Positions 53,150 through 63,086 of a stretch of 64,000 nt of DNA are shown piece by piece. Below the pieces are notes generated by a model. That model made no database searches. It was not told the DNA's origin and was given only the letters and a program-made list of their open reading frames with translations. This DNA comes from Desulfuromusa kysingii (GTDB lineage Bacteria; Desulfobacterota; Desulfuromonadia; Desulfuromonadales; Geopsychrobacteraceae). A program made the translations under genes and the position numbers. The DNA lies in the NCBI RefSeq assembly GCF_900107645.1, contig NZ_FNQN01000002.1, positions 310,001 to 374,000 on the forward strand. Reading direction: 5' to 3'. Within the stretch, counting starts at the first letter, position 1; every line of letters begins with the position of its first letter.

Positions 53150-53278
53150 CGTCTTTATCCAGAGTGGTGGAGGGAGAAGGCCCTTTGAAGCCACGGCAAC
53201 CGACATTTCTTGGTAAAAGAGAGGGTTGGTGCCAATTCCTGCCCTGTACACATTACGCGTCGGGGACAGATGGGGACT
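53150..53278 (+). promoter_or_regulatory. SAM-I (S-box) riboswitch
   Basis: The aptamer core is recognisable in order: ATCCAGAGTGGTGGAGGGA, GGCCC, TGAAGCCACGGCAACC, then GGTTGGTGCCAATTCCTGCCC, and a closing GGGGACAGATGGGGAC for the P1 stem. These match the SAM-I consensus. It sits upstream of metX and before an intrinsic terminator, so high S-adenosylmethionine should favour termination. Confidence 0.93.
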
Positions 53279-53311
53279 GTGCCTGAGATACGCTTAATCA
53301 TTGTATCTGAA

Positions 53312-53346
53312 CGGCCCTTTCCTGATACCGGAAAGGGCCGTTTTTT
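53312..53346 (+). terminator. Riboswitch expression-platform terminator
   Basis: CGGCCCTTTCC / GGAAAGGGCCG with a 7-nt loop is followed by T6, 27 bp before the metX start. A separate small hairpin, AGATAC / GTATCT (53286-53308), lies between aptamer and terminator. Confidence 0.92.
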
Positions 53347-53373
53347 ATTGGCAATTGTTGCAGGGGATGGAAC

Positions 53374-54486
53374 TTGAATAACAGTGTTGGCATTGTAACC
53401 ACAAAATATGCAGAATTCGATGTCGAACTCCGGCTTGAGAGTGGGCGTCTCCTCGGCCCTCTGACGCTAGCCTATGAAACCTACGGTGAACTCAACGCTG
53501 ATGCCTCCAATGTCATTTTGGTGACCCACGCCTGGACAGGCAATGCTCACGCAGCAGGGCGTCATTCCGAAGAAGATCGGAAGCCCGGTTGGTGGGATAA
53601 CATGATCGGTCCAGGAAAAGTTCTCGACACCAATCGTTACTTTATCCTCTCCAGCAATACTATCGGCTCCTGTAAAGGGTCAACAGGCCCGACCAGCATC
53701 AATCCCCGGACCCGGAAACCTTATCGGCTGAGTTTCCCCGTTATCATGATCCGGGATATGGTCCGCGCACAAAAGCTGCTCCTTGACCATCTGGGGATCA
53801 CCTCACTGGCCGCAATCGTTGGTGGCTCCATGGGGGCAATGCAAGCGATTGAGTGGGCCATCCACTACCCGGACATGGTTCGCGCTATTGTCCCTATTGC
53901 CGGGACCGGCAAGACGGCACCCATGGCCATTGCTCTGAACGCTCTGGCTCGACAAGCCATTTTTAACGACCCGCTCTGGAAGAAGGGAAACTACCAACCG
54001 GAGCATCCCCCGGCTGACGGCTTCTCACTCGCACGGGCAGTCGGCCATATCTCTTTCTTGTCTGATATTTCCATGCAGTTAAAATTCGAGCGACGTTTTT
54101 CCGTGCGTGACGGGATGTTTGATTTTTTCGGTAAGTTTGAAGTTGAACGCTACCTGGACTATAACGGTAAGAACTTTGTCGACCAGTTTGATCCGAACTC
54201 ATTTCTCTATCTGGCAAAAGCCCTTGATCTCTATGATGTTGCCTGGAACTTTGATTCACTGAGTGAAGCGCTGGAACGAGTCCAGTGTCCATCCATCTGG
54301 TTTGCATTTAATTCCGACTGGCTTTACCCTGCTCAACAAACAGAAGAGCTGGTTGAAGAGTTACAACGGTTAAACAAGACGGTTGACTACCATCTCATTG
54401 ATTCCGATTACGGTCACGACTCATTTCTGGTTGAACCAGAAAAATATATCCCCCTATTAAAAGAATTTCTCGATCAGCTAAATTAA
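53374..54486 (+). CDS. metX: Homoserine O-acetyltransferase MetX
   Basis: This 370-residue alpha/beta hydrolase transfers an acyl group to homoserine for methionine synthesis. The nucleophile Ser152 is in [10 protein letters not shown], and the Asp/His partners lie in FNSDWLYP and [10 protein letters not shown]. The predicted start is TTG at 53374, behind GGGGATGGA. Control by the SAM-I riboswitch supports the assignment. Some MetX-like enzymes use succinyl-CoA, which I cannot exclude. Confidence 0.95.
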   Translation: MNNSVGIVTTKYAEFDVELRLESGRLLGPLTLAYETYGELNADASNVILVTHAWTGNAHAAGRHSEEDRKPGWWDNMIGPGKVLDTNRYFILSSNTIGSCKGSTGPTSINPRTRKPYRLSFPVIMIRDMVRAQKLLLDHLGITSLAAIVGGSMGAMQAIEWAIHYPDMVRAIVPIAGTGKTAPMAIALNALARQAIFNDPLWKKGNYQPEHPPADGFSLARAVGHISFLSDISMQLKFERRFSVRDGMFDFFGKFEVERYLDYNGKNFVDQFDPNSFLYLAKALDLYDVAWNFDSLSEALERVQCPSIWFAFNSDWLYPAQQTEELVEELQRLNKTVDYHLIDSDYGHDSFLVEPEKYIPLLKEFLDQLN

Positions 54487-54491
54487 CCTCC

Positions 54492-54671
54492 CTACTCGTC
54501 CTCCGACTTCTTATCAAACAAATCCAGCTGCTTGAATTTCAACTCTTCCGACTTGAACGGACGGGGTTGAAACCGAGGACAATCAAGCATAACCATGCTA
54601 TCGGGCTGCTTACATTGTCGGATACAACGGCGACAAAGTTTGTTGATCCCAAAGTGTTTTTTTTCCGTCAT
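54492..54671 (-). CDS. Small Cys-rich protein of 59 residues
   Basis: An ATG at 54671, behind GGGAGGG, opens a 59-residue frame in the gap between metX and the hydrolase gene. It has the pattern KLCRRCIRQCKQ...MLDCPRF, with four Cys that could bind a metal, followed by a charged Lys/Glu/Asp-rich tail ending SEDE. It is read on the strand opposite to both neighbours and is convergent with metX. I recognise no named family. The ribosome-binding site and Cys pattern support a real gene. Confidence 0.7.
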   Translation of the reverse strand: MTEKKHFGINKLCRRCIRQCKQPDSMVMLDCPRFQPRPFKSEELKFKQLDLFDKKSEDE

Positions 54672-54793
54672 AGGCCCTCCCTACGGACAGCTCAAGCTGA
54701 GCAGATTTTCTAAACAATTGTTGTCTACAGCTCAGTTAAAATGCTACTTTACATCATTAATCGCAGCGTTCATACCTTCTGGATGATATCAAA

Positions 54794-55585
54794 ATGCAGG
54801 CAGATACCCTCAAAATAACCGTTCTCGGTTCGGGAACCAGTACCGGAGTTCCAGTGATTGGCTGCCATTGTGCGGTCTGCACTTCCAATCATCCTTACAA
54901 TCAGCGGACCCGCTGTAGTGCACTGCTCAGTTATGGAAAATACAACATTCTGATTGATACCTCAACCGATCTGCGACAACAGGCATTACGTGAAAATATC
55001 TGTCATATTGAAGCGGTCTTCTATACCCACTGTCACGCTGACCATGTTCATGGAATAGATGATCTGCGCAGCTTCAATCCGCGCTCAAAAATACCTATTC
55101 CACTTTACGGATCGGAACAGACGCTGACAACGGTCAGAAACAGCTTCAGCTACATATTCAATCAATCTGAACCCCTTAGTTATATCCCGCACCTGGAGCT
55201 CCACCCGATTCATCAGGCGGTTGAACTGTTCGGCCTGAAGATTGTCCCTATCCCGATGCGACATGGGCAGATGGAAACCTTTGGCTATCGTTGTGGCCCG
55301 GTTGCTTATCTAACCGATTGCAACGCTATCCCCCAAAATTCTCTTGAAATGTTGCAAGGACTGGAGTTGCTGATTCTCGATGGACTCCGCTTTTCGCCTC
55401 ACAATACTCATTTCAATATTCCCCAGGCCATCGAAATGGCACAGCAGATCAATGCAAAACAAACCCTGCTGACTCACCTCAGCCATGAAGTGAATCATTG
55501 CGTTCATGATCAGGAACTGCCGAGCGGCATCAATCTGGCTCATGATGGTCAACAATGCAGCTTTCATCTTGAGCTTACAAAATGA
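54794..55585 (+). CDS. Metallo-beta-lactamase fold hydrolase, PhnP-like
   Basis: The protein has 263 residues. The metal motif is HxHxDH: His79, His81, Asp83 and His84 in FYTHCHADHVHGIDD. The N-terminal GSGTSTGVPVIGCHCAVC segment is characteristic of the PhnP/cyclic phosphodiesterase branch, where extra Cys bind a structural zinc. There are no phn genes nearby, so it is more likely a general phosphodiesterase. The downstream gene starts 13 nt after its stop. Confidence 0.88.
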   Translation: MQADTLKITVLGSGTSTGVPVIGCHCAVCTSNHPYNQRTRCSALLSYGKYNILIDTSTDLRQQALRENICHIEAVFYTHCHADHVHGIDDLRSFNPRSKIPIPLYGSEQTLTTVRNSFSYIFNQSEPLSYIPHLELHPIHQAVELFGLKIVPIPMRHGQMETFGYRCGPVAYLTDCNAIPQNSLEMLQGLELLILDGLRFSPHNTHFNIPQAIEMAQQINAKQTLLTHLSHEVNHCVHDQELPSGINLAHDGQQCSFHLELTK

Positions 55586-55598
55586 AACCAAGAACCCT

Positions 55599-57407
55599 AT
55601 GAGCACAGAACTCCGTTTACACGGGCAGATCAATAAACAGATTGAATATTTCGCAACCGCTGCCGGGTGCCGAACAGCGCACCACCATTTCTTTCAGGCC
55701 GTCGACCAGAATCTCCGTTTTTTCGCCCCTGGTAGCGAAATCATCCTCAGCCCGACAGGGATTCAGCAGACAGGAACAGGGGGAACCTTTTGCGAATACA
55801 TGTTTGGGGTCGACCAACCGGTCTCGGACCTGAGCAAGGAGGGGATCTTCAACCGCTTGATCCTCCTTGGTGCCGGATATAATCAAACCGGACAGCTGGA
55901 GATTAACGAACAGAACCACAGTGAACAGAGTTACAAGGATGTCTTTCTCAAAGGACATGCCATTAATAATTATTTCTTTTTTATCAGCGGACTGAAACAG
56001 CCAACACACCGTCAAATTCAGGAAAAAATTCTTCGCTGTCTGGGTAGGATTCTCAAGAGAACCGCCAACCTTAACCGCCGTGATGACTCTAATCTGGCAG
56101 AGTTGCTGCTGGCTCAACTGCCGGAAAACTGTACCATCTACCTGGTGCGATTATCGCAGACCAACCACCACCATTTCCAAAAAGAATTTCAGACCCTCTA
56201 TTATCGCAATCGATCGATCTCCAAAAATACTCATGCTGCGCTCCAAGGGCTTGCCGACAACCTGGGACTTGATCCTTACCAGCAAGAGCGCATCTGCGTT
56301 GATGTTATGTATCAGCACCGCGATAACTACCAGATCATTGATGATTACAAGAAGGTCCTGGTGGAATGTTATCAGCAAGGGGATATCAACCGTCAACAGC
56401 ACGCCCGGTTGACCCGCTTAAAAGCTCTTGCGATGCGCAATGAAATCCCGTCATCTCTCTTGGAAGCGCTTGATAAAAAATTAAAAGCCCAAGTTAAAAG
56501 CACCGCCCAGGAACCTGAATACACGGCCATCGCCCGAGATATTCTGCATGACCTGTTGCTACGTCAGGGAATTAGTCACAAAGACACAATCCAGCTATTG
56601 TTTGCAAAGCAGCAGGCCCGCCGCAACCATGATCACAGTTTTGAAAAACTCCTGTTGGAAACCGGACAGCTGTTCGACGAACAAATACGGGACGGAGCAC
56701 AATTATCATTGTTAGAAGACTTTTCCACGATCATCACCCTTTTTGACCGTTACGACAGCACCTCAACAAATATCAGTCAGATTGCCTTCATGGAAAGTTA
56801 CTGCCCGACAGAAGAACTGCTGCAAAACCTGCTGACCAGTCGACAAGAATTCAACAACCTGGTCCGTGGACTGTTTGACAAACTCTTTTTTGTGGATATC
56901 ATCCATAATCACTATCTGGGTCGGTTTGGACGTCAGAAACTGGTTTGCCTCAGAAAAGGCCTGGAAGAAGTTGCCGCCGGCATTGTGACAGTTAAAAGGT
57001 TAGCCGCCGAATTAAAAGTTATCGATGCCAGAGAAAAACTCTACGGCATCGTCCTCAACCATGCCAAAGACCATATCCGCACCCGTTATTCACGCTACAA
57101 TACTCATTCTGAACAGGATGAACTTTATGCTGAACTGAATGATGAACTGCTGATACGTGGTATAATCAACAAGCCTCTTGATCCACAACTGTTTCAAACG
57201 GTGATCCACGACATCAAGAAAGAGGCGCTCTATTTACGGCAACTGCTCCCTGAGATTATTGCCAACAATAATATTGCCTTACGTCATGACTTTTTCGCTA
57301 ACAGCGGGTTGGATCACTTTTACATAGAAGAACTGGAACGTGAATACTTTACTCTCAACCAACTTTCTCTGGAGCATTTGCGCAAGCTTCGCGCTGGAGC
57401 GATTTAA
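55599..57407 (+). CDS. Conserved large soluble protein, function unknown
   Basis: The protein has 602 residues from the ATG at 55599; an in-frame start at 55506 would overlap the preceding gene. It has no TM segment or signal peptide. The N-terminal part is beta-rich (TGGTFCEYMFGVDQP near 70), and the remainder is mostly helical and charged, with many Leu-rich helices ending in ERREYF-like segments. It resembles a desulfuromonad-restricted family that I remember as TIGR04442, but I cannot confirm that. The genes before and after are 13 and 23 nt away, so it is probably in an operon with the hydrolase and EF-G. Confidence 0.7.
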   Translation: MSTELRLHGQINKQIEYFATAAGCRTAHHHFFQAVDQNLRFFAPGSEIILSPTGIQQTGTGGTFCEYMFGVDQPVSDLSKEGIFNRLILLGAGYNQTGQLEINEQNHSEQSYKDVFLKGHAINNYFFFISGLKQPTHRQIQEKILRCLGRILKRTANLNRRDDSNLAELLLAQLPENCTIYLVRLSQTNHHHFQKEFQTLYYRNRSISKNTHAALQGLADNLGLDPYQQERICVDVMYQHRDNYQIIDDYKKVLVECYQQGDINRQQHARLTRLKALAMRNEIPSSLLEALDKKLKAQVKSTAQEPEYTAIARDILHDLLLRQGISHKDTIQLLFAKQQARRNHDHSFEKLLLETGQLFDEQIRDGAQLSLLEDFSTIITLFDRYDSTSTNISQIAFMESYCPTEELLQNLLTSRQEFNNLVRGLFDKLFFVDIIHNHYLGRFGRQKLVCLRKGLEEVAAGIVTVKRLAAELKVIDAREKLYGIVLNHAKDHIRTRYSRYNTHSEQDELYAELNDELLIRGIINKPLDPQLFQTVIHDIKKEALYLRQLLPEIIANNNIALRHDFFANSGLDHFYIEELEREYFTLNQLSLEHLRKLRAGAI

Positions 57408-57430
57408 TTTTCAAGAAGGGGAGACTTTTC

Positions 57431-59497
57431 ATGGCACACTCTGACCTTCACAAGGTGCGTAACTTCGGTATCATCTCCCACATTGATGCGGGCAAAACCA
57501 CGGTCTCAGAACGTATCCTCTTCTATGCTGGAGAAATCCACAAAATGGGAGAAGTTCACGACGGTCTGGCCGTTATGGACTGGATGGAGCAAGAACAGGA
57601 GCGGGGGATAACCATTACCGCCACCGCCACAACCTGCCAGTGGCAGGATTACACCTTCAACCTCATCGACACTCCTGGTCACATCGACTTTACCATCGAG
57701 GTAGAGCGTTCTCTGCGAGCGCTTGATGGTGCGGTTGCCATCTTCAGCGCCGTAGAAGGGGTTCAACCCCAGAGTGAATCGGTTTGGCGGCAAGCCAGTC
57801 GCTACCAGGTTCCCCGTATTTGTCTGATCAATAAAATGGATCGGGTTGGCTCCGACCATCAGCAGGTTCTGGAATCGATGATCAAAAAGCTTGACGCCAC
57901 CCCGTTGCTGTTACAACTCCCCTTAGGGAGCGAAGAGAACTTTCATGGGGTGATCGATCTGCTTGCCGAAACCACCATTTTATTTGCCGATGATGACCAA
58001 GGAAAGACCCTCGTCACCGGTGAAATTCCAGAAGAAATGAGAGAGACGGCCCGGCAACAGCGTGATAAAATCATCGAAGCCGCTGCCGACTTTGATGATT
58101 CCATCCTCGATGATTTTCTCAATGGCAAAGAAGTTGCGGCAGAGAGAATTCTTCCCGCGTTACGTAAAGGGGTCATCAACTGTGACATCTTTCCAGTGCT
58201 GTTGGGGTCCGCTCTTCGCAATAAAGGGATTCAGCCTTTACTCGACATGATCTGCGCCCTGCTCCCCTCGCCTCTTGAAATACCAGCATCTCCAGCGCTC
58301 CGCATTGATAAACAAGAGCGGTGCCAGATCACCACCGATCCGGCAGCAAACCTGTGTGCGCTGGCGTTCAAGGTGATCTCCGATGAAGGGCGAAAGCTCA
58401 GCTATCTACGCATCTATTCCGGTAGCCTTGCCCCTGGCGATGTCGTCTATAACAGTCGCACTCTGGAAACCGAAAAAGTCGCCCGCCTGTTCCGCATGCA
58501 CGCGCACAAACGCCAGAGAATAAGTTCAGCAGCTGCCGGAGATATTGTCACCGCAACGGGTTTAAAAAATGTCCTCACCGGCGACACCATCAGTCTCCCT
58601 GACTTCCCTTTGCGATTAGCAGGGCTTGAATATCCAGAACCGGTGGTCTCATTGGCGATTGAAGCAAAAACGGTTGATGACCGTGACAAACTGCCGCTGG
58701 CATTAGAAAAGCTACAGTGGGAAGATCCCACCTTCCACGTCACCGAAGATCCAGAAACCGGACAGACACTCTTGACTGGGATGGGAGAGTTGCACTTGGA
58801 GGTTGTTGTGCAGCGGTTGAAAGCGGACTTTGGCGTCGCAACTCAAACCGGCCGACCACAGGTCGTTTATCGCGAGACTGTCCGCTGTGCCGCAGAGCAA
58901 CATGAAGTTTTCGAACGCGAAATTGACGGCAGGATCCACCATGGCGAAGTGACAATCAGGATCAATCCAACCGTCCGAAAAAGTGGGTTGCATATTGATG
59001 TCCCGGAACAGATCCTGAGCGATTGGCCTCCTGAGCTTGCCGATCTGATCAGAGATAAGTTGACCATCGCTTGTCAATCCGGACAAATTGCTGGTTATCC
59101 TCTGACAGATCTGCAATTGAGCCTGGTTGAAGCCCCCTATAGCAGTAATAAAACCACCGACCTTGGCATTTCAACGGCGATCAATAAAGCCATAAGAGTG
59201 GCACTAAAGAGTGCGAAACCGACGCTTCTGGAACCGGTCATGGCGTTGGAATTGGTTTCGCCATCCGATTATACGGGTCGAGTGATGAGCAGTCTAAATC
59301 AAAAACGGGGTCAGGTGGAGGGTATCACATCCCGGCCTGGGCAGGATTTCATTCGCGCCACGGTCCCGCTATTAGAGATGTTCGGTTATATGACTGAACT
59401 GCGCAGCGCAACCAAGGGACAGGGAAGTTTCACCATGGAATTTTCCCACTTCGATCAAGCACCACCGGAAACGTTAAAAAGATTTGGTGCCACTTAA
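57431..59497 (+). CDS. Translation elongation factor G, accessory copy
   Basis: This 688-residue GTPase has the G1 motif SHIDAGKTT at 16-24, switch II DTPGHIDF, NKMD and the downstream domains II-V. It is not in a str operon (no rpsL, rpsG or tuf nearby). It is therefore most likely the second EF-G (FusA2-like) seen in many deltaproteobacteria, of uncertain role in translocation or ribosome recycling. The gap to the previous gene is 23 nt. Confidence 0.93.
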   Translation: MAHSDLHKVRNFGIISHIDAGKTTVSERILFYAGEIHKMGEVHDGLAVMDWMEQEQERGITITATATTCQWQDYTFNLIDTPGHIDFTIEVERSLRALDGAVAIFSAVEGVQPQSESVWRQASRYQVPRICLINKMDRVGSDHQQVLESMIKKLDATPLLLQLPLGSEENFHGVIDLLAETTILFADDDQGKTLVTGEIPEEMRETARQQRDKIIEAAADFDDSILDDFLNGKEVAAERILPALRKGVINCDIFPVLLGSALRNKGIQPLLDMICALLPSPLEIPASPALRIDKQERCQITTDPAANLCALAFKVISDEGRKLSYLRIYSGSLAPGDVVYNSRTLETEKVARLFRMHAHKRQRISSAAAGDIVTATGLKNVLTGDTISLPDFPLRLAGLEYPEPVVSLAIEAKTVDDRDKLPLALEKLQWEDPTFHVTEDPETGQTLLTGMGELHLEVVVQRLKADFGVATQTGRPQVVYRETVRCAAEQHEVFEREIDGRIHHGEVTIRINPTVRKSGLHIDVPEQILSDWPPELADLIRDKLTIACQSGQIAGYPLTDLQLSLVEAPYSSNKTTDLGISTAINKAIRVALKSAKPTLLEPVMALELVSPSDYTGRVMSSLNQKRGQVEGITSRPGQDFIRATVPLLEMFGYMTELRSATKGQGSFTMEFSHFDQAPPETLKRFGAT

Positions 59498-59518
59498 GCC
59501 GCATCGAGGACAAAAATC

Positions 59519-60448
59519 ATGTTGAAAGACCGACGGAAGATTCTGACCAGCTTGATTTTGATTGCTCTGTTTCTGGTGATCGTTCTCGCACCGTTACGAT
59601 CAGTCGTCTTTGAAAACCCATTATTTAAACAGATTGATAACACCGCAACCACGCAGATCGAAGCTTCACTGACACGGGCGCTGGCTAGCTTTGCTCTGGC
59701 ACGGGTCACGAACGGGGTGATCTCGGTCATCCAGGAATCGGAAGTGGCGGTTTCTCCCGCAGGGGTTGGTTTAAATCTAGCCTTCGGACAGATTCTTGAT
59801 CCCCTCAATGATATGGTAGAGCGCTTCTCCTGGGTGATGCTGGTTGCGCTCTCATCACTTGGAGTGCAACGTTTTCTGCTTGAAGCCAGCCCTTGGCTAG
59901 GGATTGAAGTCATCGCCAGCAGTGCATTACTGTTGTGGTTGGCAGGCCTTTGGCTGGGCAACTGGATCCGTCTTGATCTCGCCTCTTTAGGTAAACGACT
60001 TCTCTTTCTTGCCATCATCGTCCGCTTTGCCGTGCCGTTGACAGCAGCTCTCAACCAGACAACCTATGACTATTTTCTAGCTGAGCGTTATACCGTTGCC
60101 AGCCACTCTATCGCCGCGACCAATACGGAGTTACAACAGATTGAAACCACTCCAGACGCTCCCACAACCGAAGGATGGTGGCAACAGTTTACCGCGCACC
60201 TTAAGCAGGCCGAACTGGCGATTGATTTTGCACGGATTCAATCCTGGATGACTGAACGCAGTACGCAGATGATCGACAACTTTCTGGACCTGCTTGTCGT
60301 CTTCCTCCTCAACACAGTGATCCTGCCGCTGGCTTTTCTCTGGGGCATTTTCCGTTTTTTTAAAGTGCTGACCGGGATGTCACTGCTGCCACAGGTTGAA
60401 CAGACGCTGGGCAAAAAAATAGCGGGTTCTAAAACCGCACGGTCATAA
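59519..60448 (+). CDS. Multi-spanning membrane protein, unrecognised
   Basis: The protein has 309 residues. A TM helix is at 8-27; a soluble segment (30-95) with QIEASLTRALASFALARV follows. TM helices come next near 100-115, 128-150 and 160-178, then a soluble segment and a final TM near 255-285. It is 21 nt downstream of the EF-G gene. I recognise no named family and assign no function. Confidence 0.7.
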   Translation: MLKDRRKILTSLILIALFLVIVLAPLRSVVFENPLFKQIDNTATTQIEASLTRALASFALARVTNGVISVIQESEVAVSPAGVGLNLAFGQILDPLNDMVERFSWVMLVALSSLGVQRFLLEASPWLGIEVIASSALLLWLAGLWLGNWIRLDLASLGKRLLFLAIIVRFAVPLTAALNQTTYDYFLAERYTVASHSIAATNTELQQIETTPDAPTTEGWWQQFTAHLKQAELAIDFARIQSWMTERSTQMIDNFLDLLVVFLLNTVILPLAFLWGIFRFFKVLTGMSLLPQVEQTLGKKIAGSKTARS

Positions 60449-60485
60449 TATGTACGGGACAAAAGGGACGGCCAGAGAAGACCAT

Positions 60486-62111
60486 TCAATGAACAACCCC
60501 CGTCTTTTGTAGATAGTATTCATATCCCCCTTCGTAAGGAACCATCTTCCCGTGGTCGATCTCAAACACCCGGTCTACCAGCGAACGAAGAAAATGGCGA
60601 TCGTGACTCACCAATAGTAATGTTCCGGTAAAACCTCGCAACGCCTGTAACAGAACTTCGCGTGACTGAATATCTAGATGATTGGTTGGTTCATCCAGAA
60701 TCAAGAGGTTAAGAGGCCGCCCCAGTAGCGTTGCCAGGACCAGTCGTGACTTCTCTCCACCGGAGAGCTTATCGACCCGCTTATCGACATCATCCCCCTG
60801 AAACAGAAACGCGGCACAAAGATTCCGTAGCACCCCCACCGTTTGCTGCGGCAAGGCATCCTGAACCGTCTCAAATACGGTTCTCTGGGGATTGAGGACT
60901 TCCATCGAGTGCTGGCTGAAATAGCCCGGAAAGATATTGGCGCCTATGGTCACAGACCCTGTTGTCGGTTTCGTTAACCCGGAAAGAGTTTTGAGAAAAG
61001 TTGACTTTCCCGCACCATTGACCCCGACCACCGCAATCTTGTCGCCCCGGGACACCATTCCTGAAATCCCGGAAAACACCGATTTTTCACCACCATCATC
61101 CTGCGGCCAGGTCTTCCCAAGAGACTGAATTGCGATGACATCATCACCACTACGCGGTGGCGTGGCAAACTCAAATTTGACAACCTTCTGCTCTGGTGGC
61201 AGTTCAATCCTTTCGATCTTCTCCAGTTTCTTCACCCGCGACTGAACTTGCGCGGCATGTGAAGCCCGTGCTGCAAACTTGGCGATGAACTCTTCTTCTT
61301 TTGCAAGCATATCCTGCTGTCGTTTATGACTGGCGATCAGCTGTTCGCGTCTTATTTCTCGCTCACGCAAGTAGAAATCATAGTTTCCAGCATAACTGGT
61401 AATCATGCCATGGCCAACTTCAACGATTTTATCGACCAGACGATTCATAAAATCCCGGTCATGGCTGGTCATCACCAGAGCACCTTGATATTCTTCTACA
61501 AGCCAGTTTTCCAGCCAGACAATCGACTCAACATCGAGGTGGTTCGTCGGCTCATCAAGGAGCAGCACATCGGGATTCAAAGTTAAAATCCGCGCCAGCG
61601 CAATCCGCATTTTCCACCCCCCGCTGAAACTCTCAACCGCACGATCATAATCCCCTGGCCCCACACCCAGGCCCGTCAGAACCGCCTGAGCGCGAGATTC
61701 CAGATCATAGCCACCGCGATGTTCAAACTCTTGCTGGACTTCCCCATAGCGCTCCAATAACTGAGTCATCTCATCCTCGGCTAAAGGATCACACATCTGC
61801 GCTTCCATTTTGCGAATCTGTGCGCCAAGAGCGACCGTGACCTCCGAGGCAGCAACCACCTCCTCCAGTGCGCTCCGGCCTGACATATCACCAACATCCT
61901 GCGAAAAATATCCGATGACGGTCTTTTTTGCGCACGAAATTTCGCCACCATCCAGAGACTCTTCCCCGGTAATCAAACGAAAGATAGTCGACTTCCCCGC
62001 GCCATTTGGACCAACCAGGCCAGTGCGACTGCCGGGTAGGATTTGAAAACCGGCATTTTTGAACAGTATCCGGTTACCGTGCTGTTTTGTTATATCAGTG
62101 AGATGAATCAT
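60486..62111 (-). CDS. ABC-F family ATPase
   Basis: From the ATG at 62111 (AAGGAG upstream) the protein has 541 residues. It contains two ABC domains with no TM segments: Walker A GPNGAGKST and GVNGAGKST, and signature loops SFSGGWKMR and KLSGGEKSR. Each Walker B is followed by DEPTNHLD. The linker between the domains is long and charged, the P-site tRNA interaction motif region. ABC-F proteins act at the ribosome, not in transport. Its subtype (YheS or Uup-like) cannot be fixed by eye. Confidence 0.94.
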   Translation of the reverse strand: MIHLTDITKQHGNRILFKNAGFQILPGSRTGLVGPNGAGKSTIFRLITGEESLDGGEISCAKKTVIGYFSQDVGDMSGRSALEEVVAASEVTVALGAQIRKMEAQMCDPLAEDEMTQLLERYGEVQQEFEHRGGYDLESRAQAVLTGLGVGPGDYDRAVESFSGGWKMRIALARILTLNPDVLLLDEPTNHLDVESIVWLENWLVEEYQGALVMTSHDRDFMNRLVDKIVEVGHGMITSYAGNYDFYLREREIRREQLIASHKRQQDMLAKEEEFIAKFAARASHAAQVQSRVKKLEKIERIELPPEQKVVKFEFATPPRSGDDVIAIQSLGKTWPQDDGGEKSVFSGISGMVSRGDKIAVVGVNGAGKSTFLKTLSGLTKPTTGSVTIGANIFPGYFSQHSMEVLNPQRTVFETVQDALPQQTVGVLRNLCAAFLFQGDDVDKRVDKLSGGEKSRLVLATLLGRPLNLLILDEPTNHLDIQSREVLLQALRGFTGTLLLVSHDRHFLRSLVDRVFEIDHGKMVPYEGGYEYYLQKTGVVH

Positions 62112-62159
62112 GGGACTCCTTGCAAGCCAAAAATCTTGTTCAGGTAACATGTTGGACAC

Positions 62160-62436
62160 ATCCGGGCAAGTAAAAAACCGTCTCGGATCGCCCCTTCTAG
62201 TGATAAAAACTTATGGAATTTTAAAATGACAAATGGGGGTCAATAGCGGCCAATCTCAACGATGGGCAAAGGAGAGGGCAAAAACGAAATCCGTGTCTTC
62301 TTGTACCTTAAGGTGATTGATCCCATTTTTTTCATGTAATAGGAAACCGAAGCGAGATTAAAAATCATGGCAGCGACCGTTGCAAATGAAACCTGCCTTA
62401 ACCCCGAAGAGATGTCGGGGGCAACAACCAACGAAC
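62160..62436. other. 277-bp gene-free spacer
   Basis: This lies between the ABC-F gene and gspB, both minus strand. A CCCCGA / TCGGGG hairpin at 62402-62420 may terminate the gspB transcript. No supported gene is present. The GGGGGTCA tract near 62233 faintly recalls IS21-type end sequences, but there is no other sign of an element. Confidence 0.4.
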
Positions 62437-63072
62437 TTAATTCCCCCGTTTTGGTAACAAAAACCGATACCCATCATATTGCAAGACCACACCAGCAGAG
62501 GTTATCTGCTCGATACTGATATCAGCAGAGACCATATCCTTTTCTCGCATCATTCGATCGTTCAATTGAACCATGCTCGCGGTTGCATCATCGCGATTAA
62601 ACGCATGTAACGACATGTGCAACTCCGGTATCTGCTGTTGAATGGATAGTGGTAGTTGGTTAAAACGATAAATCTGCTTTTCACTCCGCGGGACATGAAG
62701 ACCAGTCACTGTTGGGGAGTCTTGGCTCTCATGAGCGGGACTTGGCGGTGCAACCGCAACGGCAGTGGAATTTCTTTGGGGAATCGCAGGGCTCATCTGA
62801 ACAGAAGCTGATTCTTGAAGCATCTCTTGTTGCTGACCGGGAGCAACAATTAAAGGTTCTGCGGTTGTCGGTGTCAACGGTTTCCAGGGATTAAAAAACC
62901 AGACCAGCAACACAATATTAAGCGATAAAACAATCACTATGCCCAAAAACCAGAAACGGGATCTCACTGTATTTTGTGACGTCAGCTCGTGGATGGAAGG
63001 CGATGATTGGTTCGCACTTTTCCCTCTGCGTTTGTTTTCTGACTTTTTGATCGCCTCAAGAATAAACGACAT
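62437..63072 (-). CDS. gspB: GspB-like general secretion pathway protein
   Basis: This 211-residue protein has a cytoplasmic start (SFILEAIKKSENKRR), one TM helix at about 42-62 and a Pro/Ser/Gln-rich linker. The periplasmic C-terminal domain has the GspB signature region (FNQLPLSIQQQIPELHMSLHAF). GspB partners with the GspA ATPase, encoded 14 nt upstream, to support assembly of the type II secretion secretin through peptidoglycan. Confidence 0.88.
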   Translation of the reverse strand: MSFILEAIKKSENKRRGKSANQSSPSIHELTSQNTVRSRFWFLGIVIVLSLNIVLLVWFFNPWKPLTPTTAEPLIVAPGQQQEMLQESASVQMSPAIPQRNSTAVAVAPPSPAHESQDSPTVTGLHVPRSEKQIYRFNQLPLSIQQQIPELHMSLHAFNRDDATASMVQLNDRMMREKDMVSADISIEQITSAGVVLQYDGYRFLLPKRGN

Positions 63073-63086
63073 TCGGCCCTACTCCA

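Noticed and set aside
59697-59715. TGGCACGGG in the membrane protein gene as a sigma-54 promoter
   Set aside because: Internal to a coding sequence and lacking correctly spaced GC.
62170-62436. Possible IS21-like end (GGGGGTCA with GACAAAT) and a 63-residue frame
   Set aside because: No transposase similarity, no paired inverted repeat and no target duplication visible; too short to support a mobile element.
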